64,000 nt of DNA from Pseudalkalibacillus sp045920555 (GTDB lineage: Bacteria; Bacillota; Bacilli; Bacillales; Fictibacillaceae). The notes beneath the pieces were generated by a model, which was not told the origin of the DNA, did not search any database, and saw only the letters and a list, made by a program, of their open reading frames with translations. The position numbers and the translations under genes are program-made. Below, in pieces: positions 33,427-41,627 of this stretch; the first letter of the stretch is position 1, and each line of letters starts with the position of its first letter. The DNA is taken from assembly GCF_045920555.1 (NCBI RefSeq), contig NZ_CP174509.1, positions 5,518,001 through 5,582,000 on the forward strand. The letters run 5' to 3'.

Positions 33427-34141
33427 GGCTCAATTCCTCCCCGAGATAGGCTGATATGACCTCTTTATTGTTGGCGATCTCTTTTGGTGTCCCTTCAGCG
33501 ATTTTTTCACCATGATGCACAACGACAATTCGGTCACATAGATTCATCACGACTTCCATGATGTGTTCAATGATAAGAATGGTCATGCCATTATTCCTTA
33601 AACTTCTGATAATCGGAAGGATTTCTTTTACTTCCCTTGGGTTCAGTCCCGCCATGACTTCATCTAGCAAAAGAAGTTGTGGTTGTGTGGCAAGGGCCTT
33701 TGCGACTTCTAGTCTTTTTTTGTCTGCGATCGTTAGACTGTTCCCGATTTGATCTTTCTTCTGATCCAGACCGACTTTCTTTAAAATTTCCAAACTGTAT
33801 TGTTTGGCTTCTTTGGTGTTAGACGTTTTATTAAAAGCCCCGACCATTACATTTTCTAATACTGAGATATTCCCGAAGGGTTTGACGACCTGATAAGTTC
33901 TGCCGATCCCTTTCTTGCATATGACATAGGGCTTTTGAGTGGTGATGTCCTCACCATTGAAAAGGATCGATCCAGTCGTGACTGGCAAAGCCCCAGAAAT
34001 GAGGTTGAAAAGTGTGGTTTTCCCAGCCCCGTTCGGTCCAATGATCCCGACAATTTCATTGGTCTTAACATCAAAGTCGATTCCGTTTACCGCCTTTAAA
34101 CCACCGAAATGTTTCGATACATTTTTAACTTGAATAGTCAA
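33419..34141 (-). CDS. livG: ABC transporter ATPase, LivG type
   Basis: Partner ATPase of LivF. Walker A GPNGAGKTTLF, a long Q-loop to signature region (GRTYQVVKPFGN), a degenerate signature LTIADKKRLEVAKAL, Walker B LLLLDEVMAGL and the switch in ILIIEHIMEVV. LivG proteins normally read SYGxQRRLEIAR at the signature, so IADKKRLEVAK is a mild variant also seen in related transporters. The start is a TTG at 34141, eight bases after AAAGGAGGG and within the end of livM; the genes overlap by 17 bases, indicating coupled synthesis. Confidence 0.9.
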   Translation of the reverse strand: MTIQVKNVSKHFGGLKAVNGIDFDVKTNEIVGIIGPNGAGKTTLFNLISGALPVTTGSILFNGEDITTQKPYVICKKGIGRTYQVVKPFGNISVLENVMVGAFNKTSNTKEAKQYSLEILKKVGLDQKKDQIGNSLTIADKKRLEVAKALATQPQLLLLDEVMAGLNPREVKEILPIIRSLRNNGMTILIIEHIMEVVMNLCDRIVVVHHGEKIAEGTPKEIANNKEVISAYLGEELSLA

Positions 34142-35132
34142 CTTTTCTTCCCTCCTTTTTTCCCCGTGTTTTTAGGGCTTTTAGTTTTTCAGGGATCCTT
34201 TTCAGAATTGGTAAGATTCCATTCGGCATAAAGGACACGATGAGTATAAGTAAAATGCCGTAAATCAAGTAGTTCATGCCATTTAAGGCAGGAAAAGAAG
34301 ATCGTAAAATCTCATTTAAAGGAATGATGATACAAGCACCAAGAAGCGGACCGTAAACCGTACCCATTCCCCCGATAATCGCTATAAGTGCGATCTCGAT
34401 GGAAAAGTTTAAATTAAATACGGAATCGGGTTCAAAAAAGAGCATGTATTGTGCATAGAAAACGCCTGCTATACCGGTTAATCCAGCACTTAAGATCATG
34501 GCTAGCATCTTATACTTTGTAACATGAATACCAAGTGTTTCTGCACTATCTTCATCTTCACGGATCGCTTTCAAATAATAGCCAATCCGTGTTTTATCAA
34601 CCCAATAAACAATGGCTAAACTGATGAAGAATAATACCAGTACCGCATAGTAGTAAACGCTATACTCTCGAAATATAAAATTTGCAAAGTTAGGATCGAA
34701 TCGGATGTTAACACCTGATGCTCCATGTGTTAAATCTCGCCAGTATAGCGTGACATGCCGGATGACTTCGGCAAAAGCAATGGTAGCAAGCGTAAAATAC
34801 GGCCCTTTTAATCGGAACGTAGGCCACCCAAGCAATACACCGCCTCCGATGGAAATCACAGCAGCAATAAAGATACCTAACCAAGGTGAGATGTCAAAAT
34901 TTAAATATAAAAGAGTAGAAGTATAGGCCCCTAGTCCAAAGAAAATTGCGTGACCTAATGATAACTGCCCCCCATAACCACCAAGAATGTTCCACGCAGT
35001 TGATATGGTGGCATACAAAAGAACAAGGATGAAAATATTCAGGTAAAATCGATTGCTAAAAGCGTATGGTACGAAAAATGAGAGTAGGCCAAATAGGAGT
35101 AAGTATTTTTGGTTTGATAGGAATCGCATCAT
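34125..35132 (-). CDS. livM: ABC transporter permease, LivM type
   Basis: Polytopic permease of 335 residues with about nine to ten membrane helices. It carries the family motif GGYGGQLSLGHAIFFGLGAY (about residues 51-70) and the EAA-like cytoplasmic loop AIREDEDSAETLGIHVTKYK (about 195-215), which contacts the ATPases. GGMGTVYGPLLGA is a further conserved LivM block. The C-terminus is short and basic. It overlaps livH by ATGA at 35129-35132. No sign of damage. Confidence 0.92.
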   Translation of the reverse strand: MMRFLSNQKYLLLFGLLSFFVPYAFSNRFYLNIFILVLLYATISTAWNILGGYGGQLSLGHAIFFGLGAYTSTLLYLNFDISPWLGIFIAAVISIGGGVLLGWPTFRLKGPYFTLATIAFAEVIRHVTLYWRDLTHGASGVNIRFDPNFANFIFREYSVYYYAVLVLFFISLAIVYWVDKTRIGYYLKAIREDEDSAETLGIHVTKYKMLAMILSAGLTGIAGVFYAQYMLFFEPDSVFNLNFSIEIALIAIIGGMGTVYGPLLGACIIIPLNEILRSSFPALNGMNYLIYGILLILIVSFMPNGILPILKRIPEKLKALKTRGKKEGRKVDYSS

Positions 35133-36013
35133 TTTAAACCGACCTCCCCTGCTCCTTTTCCAAGGCTGAAAATGCCAGAAGGACGGAATAAAAGGACTAG
35201 AATAAAAATAGCAAAATAGACTGCTTCTTTTAGTCCGGGTGAAAATAGAACGCCTGAAAGAGCCTCGACCAGCCCAATAATTAATCCTCCGAAAAAGGCG
35301 CCAAACATACTTCCCATTCCTCCTAATACCACAACAACAAAGGCAATGAGTACAAAGGAGGTTCCTACCGTTGGATAAACACTGTATATCGGCATAAGCA
35401 TCGCTCCAGCAAGGCCTACAAGGGCTGAACCGATTCCAAATGCCAATAGATAAATCCGCTTAACGTTTACCCCCATCAAGTACGCTGCCTGCCTCTGCAT
35501 TGCAACTGCACGTACCGCTTTACCAGTCATTGTTTTTTGTAAAAATAAATACAAGAGAACCGCTACAGTAATTGCTGTAACAAATGCTATCAATCTTGGA
35601 ACACTGACAACTAACTCACCAATATGAATGACAGCAGATTGATAACTCGTTCGTACACTAAAGTGATCTGCGCTTACAGTCATTAGCGCTAAATTCTGTA
35701 GGGCAATAGAAAGCCCAAGTGTAGCAAATATTTTTGTTGACGCCGGTGTATCCAAGATGGGCTGGATCATAATTCTTTGGGTAATGACACCTAATAAAAA
35801 CAAACAGATGATTACCAAAATAGCCGATACATATGGATCCATACCCCAAGTTGTATAAAAAAGAAAGCTAATATACATGGATATCATCAGTAATTCACCA
35901 TGAGCGAAGTTAATAATTCGCACAACACCAAGAATTAAATTAAGCCCCATACTGATAAGGGAATAAATACCACCTAACAATATGCCAGAAATAAGCGTTT
36001 GCAGTATTGTCAT
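35129..36013 (-). CDS. livH: ABC transporter permease, LivH type
   Basis: Second permease, with the hallmark ISGILLGGIYSLISMGLNLI near the N-terminus, NFAHGELLM and the loop AVAMQRQAAYLMGVNVKRIY. The conserved GGMGSMFGAFFGG lies near residue 230. About eight membrane helices fit the 294-residue length. The ATG at 36013 is six bases after GGGGTG, better than a GTG three codons upstream. A stable hairpin at 36040-36065 lies just before it, separating it from the binding-protein genes. Confidence 0.9.
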   Translation of the reverse strand: MTILQTLISGILLGGIYSLISMGLNLILGVVRIINFAHGELLMISMYISFLFYTTWGMDPYVSAILVIICLFLLGVITQRIMIQPILDTPASTKIFATLGLSIALQNLALMTVSADHFSVRTSYQSAVIHIGELVVSVPRLIAFVTAITVAVLLYLFLQKTMTGKAVRAVAMQRQAAYLMGVNVKRIYLLAFGIGSALVGLAGAMLMPIYSVYPTVGTSFVLIAFVVVVLGGMGSMFGAFFGGLIIGLVEALSGVLFSPGLKEAVYFAIFILVLLFRPSGIFSLGKGAGEVGLK

Positions 36014-36039
36014 CAAATACACCCCATAGCGTTTATATT

Positions 36040-36065
36040 AATTAGGGGGAGACCTCCCCCTAATT
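36040..36065 (-). promoter_or_regulatory. Intercistronic hairpin between binding-protein and permease genes
   Basis: AATTAGGGGGA (36040-36050) pairs perfectly with TCCCCCTAATT (36055-36065) around a four-base loop. Such hairpins after a binding-protein gene can protect its mRNA or terminate part of the transcripts, so that binding protein is made in excess over permease. The following minus-strand sequence (AATATAAAC) is not a strong T-run. Confidence 0.6.
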
Positions 36066-36082
36066 ACTTCTAAAATCTTAAT

Positions 36083-37312
36083 CTATTTTTTATTTACTTG
36101 TGGTTCTTCTACTGCTATTTTTTCAGGCCATACCGTAATCAGTTCCCCATCAATCCATTGATGGACATAAGGTTCACTTTTAAGGTTTTGACCATTTTCC
36201 TGGTCAAATTCCACGCCCCAACCTGTAGCAGTGGAACCAGGTTCAACTGTATATTTCAGGGCGGCTTCTTTCAATTTGTCCGGATCGATTTCACCGACTT
36301 CATCTAAGACATCGAGGACGACTTTCATACCCATGTAATTAGTTAATGAGTGCCCGGACCTAGGTTCTTGTCCATATTTTTCTTTATAGAGTTTCAAGAA
36401 ATCTCCCATTCCAGGTGTGTACTCACGGTTGATGTTATATTGTGGGAAATCAACATTGAACAACCCATTCGCTTTTTCCCCTACTGACTCTGCAAAGTCC
36501 GTCATTGTGTGACCACCACCTGAACCGATAAAAACCGGAACATCCAGTCCTAATTCCTCACTTTGTCGAGCCAACAGGATCGCATCATTCATATACGACA
36601 CGGCAATCAATACATCCGGCGCTTCTTTCTCGATGTTCAAAATGACTGAACTCAAATCATTGGTTCCAGCACTGTATGGCTGTGTTGTAACGACATTGAT
36701 GCCTTCCTTCTTTGATAGTTTCACGGCTTCATCTGCAATGGTTGTCCCGTAAGCCGAGTCCTCGTGGGCGATGGCTACCTTAATGTCAGTTAAGTCTTTA
36801 CCAAGCTTCTTTGTAACCACGTCTTTAATAAAATTCACATGGGTCTTTGAGAAATAAGATGCAGGCGGATTTGTCCGTAAAATATATTCATATTTTCGAT
36901 CCGTGATTGAGTCGGATACCGCCCCGAGCTCCCAGTACAGAGCACCGCTTCGTTCCGCTACTTCACTTGCTGCAAACGAGATCGAGCTTGAATAAGAACC
37001 TACGATAGCCTGAATCCCTTCCTGATTGATTAAACGGTTTGCTTCCGCCTGTGCAGCATCCGCATCAACCGCATCCCCCTTCACAAGTTCAATTTTCTTC
37101 CCCCCGGCTACACCACCGTTTTTGTTGGCCTGCTCGACTGCCAGTTCTACTCCGCGGTAACTTTCCTCACCTAAAAGCGCCAAGTTTCCGGATAAAGGAT
37201 AAAGCGCGCCGATTTGCAATGTCTCGGAATCGGAACCTCCACCCGGAGTCGAACTACAAGCGGTTAAAACGAATAGAAATAAAATCATGCAGAAACTCGC
37301 TATTTTTTTCAT
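36083..37312 (-). CDS. ABC transporter substrate-binding lipoprotein (LivK/HAAT type), copy 2
   Basis: Secreted, lipid-anchored receptor for the LivHMGF importer. The signal peptide ends in a lipobox, FVLTAC (Cys about residue 19). The mature protein is a type I periplasmic-binding fold beginning LQIGALYPLSGNLALLGEES, with ligand-contact blocks such as VGSYSSSISFAASEVAER and IAHEDSAYGTTIADE. It is 409 residues long and very similar throughout to the gene directly upstream (for example the stretch NLALLGEESYRGVELAVEQA is identical), so the pair arose by tandem duplication. AAGGAGGG lies 12 bases before the ATG. Confidence 0.9.
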   Translation of the reverse strand: MKKIASFCMILFLFVLTACSSTPGGGSDSETLQIGALYPLSGNLALLGEESYRGVELAVEQANKNGGVAGGKKIELVKGDAVDADAAQAEANRLINQEGIQAIVGSYSSSISFAASEVAERSGALYWELGAVSDSITDRKYEYILRTNPPASYFSKTHVNFIKDVVTKKLGKDLTDIKVAIAHEDSAYGTTIADEAVKLSKKEGINVVTTQPYSAGTNDLSSVILNIEKEAPDVLIAVSYMNDAILLARQSEELGLDVPVFIGSGGGHTMTDFAESVGEKANGLFNVDFPQYNINREYTPGMGDFLKLYKEKYGQEPRSGHSLTNYMGMKVVLDVLDEVGEIDPDKLKEAALKYTVEPGSTATGWGVEFDQENGQNLKSEPYVHQWIDGELITVWPEKIAVEEPQVNKK

Positions 37313-37330
37313 TTTTAAGTGAAGCCCTCC

Positions 37331-38563
37331 TTATTGGTTTTCAAGATCGAATACCGGGTCTGTAACGGATGCCTCCTCAGGCCAAACTGCAACCAGTTCC
37401 CCGTCCACCCATTGTTGGACATATGGTCTGCTTTTCAGGTTCTGTCCGGTTTCCGGATCGAATTCGACACCCCAACCCGTAGCTGTCGTACCATTTTCAG
37501 CTGTATATTTCAGAGCGGCTTCTTTTAATTTGTCCGGATCTGTTTCTCCCACCTCATCAAGTACATCCAATAAAACCTTCATTCCCATGTAATCAACCAA
37601 AGAGTGTCCTGAACGCGGTTCTTCACCATACTTTTCTTTATAGAGTTCAACGAACTCGTTCAACCCAGGTGTGAATTCATCGTTCATATTATATTGAGGG
37701 AATGCCACGTTAAAGATTCCATTTGCATCCTCACCTGTAGCATTAATGAAGTCTAACATGTCATGTCCCCCACCAGATCCGATAAATACAGGCACATTTA
37801 GCCCTAATTCTTTACTTTGTCTTTCTAATAAAATCGCATCGTTTAAGTATGAAACACCAATCAACACATCAGGCTCTGCATTTTTAAGGTTTAAAATGAC
37901 AGAACTCAAATCATTGGTCCCAGCACTATAAGGCTGGGTGGATACAATGTTGATGTCTTCCTTTTCCGCCAATTGATGGACGACTTTCGCAATCGTTGTC
38001 CCGTAGGACGAATCTTCATGAGCGATGGCTACTTTCACATCGCCCAATTCTTTACCAAGTTGATCGGTAACAACGTCCTTAATGAATTGGATGTGCACCT
38101 GTGATAGATAGGACGCTGGTGGATTGGTACGTAAAATATAGTTGTATTTTCGATCGGTAATGTTGTCTGCTACCGCCCCAAACTCCCAATATAAGACACC
38201 GCTCCGTTCTGCGACTTCACTGGCTGCAAAAGAGATCGAGCTGGAATATGAGCCAACAATGGTCTCGATGCCTTTTTGGTTGATCAATCGATTGGCTTCC
38301 GCCTGTGCCGCATCAGCATCTACAGCATCCCCTTTTACAAGCTCGACTTTCTTTCCTCCAGCCACACCACCATTTTTATTAGCTTGTTCGACAGCTAATT
38401 CCACGCCACGGTAACTCTCTTCACCTAAAAGAGCCAAATTTCCGGATAATGGGAACAGCGCCCCAATTTTCAATGTTTCTGTATCTCCACTTGCACCCTC
38501 AGAGCTGCATGCCGTTATGATCAATAGACATGCCACGATTATGAAACTGGTAATCTTTTTCAT
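37331..38563 (-). CDS. ABC transporter substrate-binding lipoprotein (LivK/HAAT type), copy 1
   Basis: Paralogue of the next gene, 410 residues, with lipobox LIITAC and the same fold beginning LKIGALFPLSGNLALLGEES. The copies differ mainly on the surface and in the C-terminal quarter, where ligand selectivity lies (for example ATGEDANGIFNVAFPQYNMN here against SVGEKANGLFNVDFPQYNIN). GGGGGG-type ribosome binding sequence precedes the ATG. Two receptors sharing one permease could widen the range of imported compounds or allow uptake of two stereoisomers; this is inference. Confidence 0.9.
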   Translation of the reverse strand: MKKITSFIIVACLLIITACSSEGASGDTETLKIGALFPLSGNLALLGEESYRGVELAVEQANKNGGVAGGKKVELVKGDAVDADAAQAEANRLINQKGIETIVGSYSSSISFAASEVAERSGVLYWEFGAVADNITDRKYNYILRTNPPASYLSQVHIQFIKDVVTDQLGKELGDVKVAIAHEDSSYGTTIAKVVHQLAEKEDINIVSTQPYSAGTNDLSSVILNLKNAEPDVLIGVSYLNDAILLERQSKELGLNVPVFIGSGGGHDMLDFINATGEDANGIFNVAFPQYNMNDEFTPGLNEFVELYKEKYGEEPRSGHSLVDYMGMKVLLDVLDEVGETDPDKLKEAALKYTAENGTTATGWGVEFDPETGQNLKSRPYVQQWVDGELVAVWPEEASVTDPVFDLENQ

Positions 38564-38583
38564 TCAATCCCCCCCTTTTTGGT

Positions 38584-39342
38584 TTAAGAAATAAGCCAAC
38601 CGCCATCAACATAAATCGTTTGACCGGTTAAATAATCCGATGCCTCCGTTGCTAAAAATAACGCTGTCCCCTGAAGTTCTTCCACATGTCCGGTTCGTTT
38701 CAGCGGAATACGGGATTTCATCCACTCGACACGTTGAGCATCTTCAAAGACTTCCTTTGTCATTTCGGTTTTGAAGTAACCTGGGCCAATGGCATTTACA
38801 AGAATGCCATCATCTGCGAACTCGACTGCCAATGCTTTCGTGATTTGGCTAACACCACCTTTACTGGCACCATAAACCGACATATTCTTAAAACCTATCA
38901 TACTCGTTAAGGAAGCAATGTTAATGATTTTTCCGTATTTCTGCTTTCTCATATGTGGAATGACAGCCTGCGTGGTGAATAGGATGCTTTTTAGGTTGAT
39001 ATCCATCACAAAGTCCCAATCTTCTTCGGTCACTTCTAAAAATGGAAGTCTTTTATTCGTCCCAGCACCATTTACTAAAATATCAATCTTTCCTTCTTTC
39101 AGAGCGACTTCATCTATAAAGGAGACTATATTCTCTTTATCCCGTACATCGACCGCTGCATAATAAGCCTTTCTGGACAGGGCTTCGATGTCATGAACCA
39201 CTTGTTTCAATTCAGCTTCCGTTCTGCTCGTTACCGCTACATTCGCTCCTGCTTCTGCTAAGGCTAATGCAATTGATTTCCCAATCCCACGTCCGCCACC
39301 AGTAACAACGGCTGTCTTACCCGTAAGGTCAAATCGCTTCAA
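38584..39342 (-). CDS. SDR-family oxidoreductase (gluconate 5-dehydrogenase-like), about 252 aa
   Basis: A classical short-chain dehydrogenase: TGKTAVVTGGGRGIGKSIA binds cofactor, NGAGTNKR is the NAG-type motif, catalytic Ser lies in IASLTSMIG and YGASKGGVSQ holds Tyr and Lys. The C-terminus DYLTGQTIYVDGGW is standard. The TTG at 39342 (KRFDLTGK) is chosen because GGTGGTG lies six bases upstream; a TTG at 39357 is also in frame, and either overlaps the end of the iron dehydrogenase gene. The closest look-alikes are gluconate 5-dehydrogenase and 2-deoxy-D-gluconate 3-dehydrogenase. Substrate unknown. Confidence 0.83.
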   Translation of the reverse strand: MKRFDLTGKTAVVTGGGRGIGKSIALALAEAGANVAVTSRTEAELKQVVHDIEALSRKAYYAAVDVRDKENIVSFIDEVALKEGKIDILVNGAGTNKRLPFLEVTEEDWDFVMDINLKSILFTTQAVIPHMRKQKYGKIINIASLTSMIGFKNMSVYGASKGGVSQITKALAVEFADDGILVNAIGPGYFKTEMTKEVFEDAQRVEWMKSRIPLKRTGHVEELQGTALFLATEASDYLTGQTIYVDGGWLIS

Positions 39343-40501
39343 CTTTAACACCACCAATTGATTTTTTATAAAGCTCGATTACATCCTCATAAGTTGTCGT
39401 ACGTGGATTTACGGCGATGTTCCCGCTCAAGAGGGCATCCCTCGTCATTTGATCCAACCGGGATTCATCCACATTGAAGTCGGATAGTGTCGTAGGGATA
39501 CCGATATCTTCTGATAATCTTTTAACCGCATTCACTGCTGTTTCTGCTCGTTCCATCAAAGATAAGCCATCTAGGTTTTCACCCATATCTTCTGCAATAT
39601 CACTGAATAGTTCGGGAACGGCATAAGAATTAAATTTCATTACGTGCGGGATTAAAATGGAGTTGGCAACACCATGTGGGACCCCGTAAATCGCACTAAC
39701 AGGGTGACTCAGGGCATGACAATTACCTAATCTCGTATTATTGAAAGCAAGCCCTGCCAGGAGGCTACCCATTATCATGTGATCTCTTGCAACCATATTG
39801 TCTCCGCTGTACACGGCTTGTCGTAAGTTCGAACTGATTTTTCGAATCGATTCACGCGCAAGCGCTTTCGAAATCGGGTTAGCCATTTTTGAGGTATATG
39901 ATTCCACCGCGTGTACAAGTGCATCTAGTCCCGTTGAAGCGGTAATATGCGGTGGCAATGTTTTCGTCACTTCCGGGTCGACTAATGCCCATTTTGGAGC
40001 AAGTTTTATACCACCAACGGTTAACTTGTATTGGCGTTCTTCATCTGTTATTACGGTAAACGTGGTAACTTCACTTGCTGTTCCAGCTGTTGTCGGAATT
40101 GCAATAAGAGGTAAAGGATCGTTAGGACACTTGTCAATACCTTCGTAGTCAATAATCGAACCCTCATTTGTAGCTAAGGCACACACTGCTTTTGCTACAT
40201 CTATTGAACTCCCACCCCCCATCGCAACGACAACATCAGCATGGATTTGTTTCAGCGTGCGTAAGGCGTCTTCACAATTTGTTACCGTAGGATTTGGTTG
40301 TGTTTCGTCAAAGATGGCGTAATTCAGGTTTCCAATTTGACTTATTACTCGCTCAATCAAACCTGTTTTCCTAATACCTTGGTCGGTAATGATAAGTATA
40401 TTTTTGAAATCTTGATCCTCGATGATTGATCTAAGTTGTTGTATAACGCCGCTTCCATAGGTGATTTGGGTGGGGTTTTTAAAAGATCCAAATTGGTTCA
40501 T
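39329..40501 (-). CDS. Iron-containing alcohol dehydrogenase, 390 aa
   Basis: First enzyme of the sigma-54 operon, a group III alcohol dehydrogenase. The cofactor region is VVAMGGGSSIDVAKAVCAL. Metal ligands lie in TGLDALVHAVESYTSKMANP and in NCHALSHPVSAIYGVPHG, which holds the iron-binding histidines. IPTTAGTASEVTTFTVITD is also characteristic. The ATG at 40501 follows AAGGAGG by nine bases; an in-frame extension to 40558 has none. Family members oxidise short alcohols, 1,3-propanediol, lactaldehyde-linked diols or 4-hydroxybutyrate. The leading position suggests it performs the entry oxidation, but the substrate is not readable. Confidence 0.9.
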   Translation of the reverse strand: MNQFGSFKNPTQITYGSGVIQQLRSIIEDQDFKNILIITDQGIRKTGLIERVISQIGNLNYAIFDETQPNPTVTNCEDALRTLKQIHADVVVAMGGGSSIDVAKAVCALATNEGSIIDYEGIDKCPNDPLPLIAIPTTAGTASEVTTFTVITDEERQYKLTVGGIKLAPKWALVDPEVTKTLPPHITASTGLDALVHAVESYTSKMANPISKALARESIRKISSNLRQAVYSGDNMVARDHMIMGSLLAGLAFNNTRLGNCHALSHPVSAIYGVPHGVANSILIPHVMKFNSYAVPELFSDIAEDMGENLDGLSLMERAETAVNAVKRLSEDIGIPTTLSDFNVDESRLDQMTRDALLSGNIAVNPRTTTYEDVIELYKKSIGGVKVEAI

Positions 40502-40789
40502 GTTTACTTTCCTCCTTAAAGTCAATAAATAATGAAACAAAACCAAATGAAACCGCATTCAAAAAAATTGTTTCCAATACATCACATTGGATGATGTAAT
40601 TTACGCAAAATAGATGAGATTTAATGGTATGATCCCGGGAGAATCTTATGTGCGCTTGTCATGTAAGAATTTTATATGTAATGACTGTCCGTGAAAAAAC
40701 AAAGGATGATGCCTCTACGATGGACTTTAGTATTATTTAACATGCCTCCTTTTTTATATAACCAAAGTGGTTTGTTTACGTTTATCTAA

Positions 40790-40806
40790 TGCAAGGATCG
40801 TGCCAA
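40790..40806 (-). promoter_or_regulatory. Sigma-54 (SigL) -24/-12 promoter
   Basis: On the minus strand the sequence reads TTGGCAC-GATCC-TTGCA. This is a full match to the sigma-54 consensus TTGGCAC-N5-TTGCA/T with correct spacing. It lies about 290 bases upstream of the iron alcohol dehydrogenase start and points at the whole block down to the AcoR-like activator gene. Confidence 0.9.
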
Positions 40807-40824
40807 CTTTTTTGATTAATCATT

Positions 40825-40883
40825 ATTTCCCACCTAACGTGTATTTTTGTTTGTTTTTATGTTCATGTTAGAAAATGGGAAAT
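40825..40883. promoter_or_regulatory. Candidate enhancer (upstream activating sequence) for the AcoR-like activator
   Basis: ATTTCCCACCTAACGTG (40825-40841) and CATGTTAGAAAATGGGAAAT (40864-40883) are imperfect inverted repeats: ATTTCCCA/TGGGAAAT and CTAACGTG/CATGTTAG. They lie 19-77 bases upstream of the -24 box, where sigma-54 activators bind, and no other gene explains them. Confidence 0.6.
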
Positions 40884-40953
40884 GGATAGGGTGTATAAAA
40901 AATCTACAAAATGTGATCCAGTGTTTCTTTTTTTCACTTTCCTCTAATGGGAT

Positions 40954-40988
40954 TAAAAAAGCGTAAGATTAACTGTAATCTTACGCTT
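40954..40988 (-). terminator. Terminator of the LacI-controlled CoA operon
   Basis: AAGCGTAAGATTA (40959-40971) pairs perfectly with TAATCTTACGCTT (40976-40988). On the minus strand it is followed by TTTTTT. It ends the operon whose last gene stops at 41049 and insulates the sigma-54 promoter. Confidence 0.85.
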
Positions 40989-41048
40989 GACTAAAGAGTT
41001 AAACCCATGATTTTGTTCGATGGCATGATCCCCTCAAAGGAAGTATAT

Positions 41049-41624
41049 CTAATTTACGATCCTGATCTTGGATTGTTGGATTTGATTAATAGTCTGAGTA
41101 GGCTCCATGTTTTCATGTAAGGTAAATAAGATATCCTTGAACTGTTCCTCATTTTTTTTAAATTCTTCTGGCGTTGTTAATAGAGAAGCGATCAACATTC
41201 TCTGTGTCTTCTCTGAATAAAAAAGCATCTGTAAAACTTTGACTCTTTCATCCTTGCCAAACACACGATAAATGCTATGGTTCGCTATAAATTCCTTTTG
41301 CAGTAAATAGGCGTCTCTTTCACCAATGGTACACTTTATTTTCTTGATAATTTTAAATCGTTCCCTATTCCGGCTTTTTCTTTCCTTTTTTTTGAATTGA
41401 TTTTTTAATTCTTCCACATACTCTTCTAACTCAATAGGTTGCTTCATTTTTGCCCATCTGATAGATAAGGAGGTTTCTTTCTTTTTCGACCCTTCTGTAA
41501 CCTTATCAATTTTTACCAATCCTTCATCAAAGGTAAATTTATTATTCGGATTAATAAAAATTTGCCAATCTTTAGGATGACTGATACTGACACCGTAAAC
41601 ATTTAACAATAAATGTTTATCCAT
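41049..41624 (-). CDS. Hypothetical protein, 191 aa
   Basis: I do not recognise the family. The protein is soluble and rich in Lys/Glu. An N-terminal part, LLLNVYGVSISHPKDWQIFI, resembles the opening of PsbP/MOG1-like or DUF1795-type domains (short beta strands with a YGVSI-HPKDW motif). A charged middle, KNQFKKKERKSRNRERFKII, is followed by ERDAYLLQKEFIANHSIYRV. The C-terminal part ends LLTTPEEFKKNEEQFKDILF, again like that fold. It lies four bases after the symporter gene and is the last gene of the operon. It may assist the transporter or be a cytosolic binding protein. Confidence 0.6.
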   Translation of the reverse strand: MDKHLLLNVYGVSISHPKDWQIFINPNNKFTFDEGLVKIDKVTEGSKKKETSLSIRWAKMKQPIELEEYVEELKNQFKKKERKSRNRERFKIIKKIKCTIGERDAYLLQKEFIANHSIYRVFGKDERVKVLQMLFYSEKTQRMLIASLLTTPEEFKKNEEQFKDILFTLHENMEPTQTINQIQQSKIRIVN

Positions 41625-41627
41625 TAC

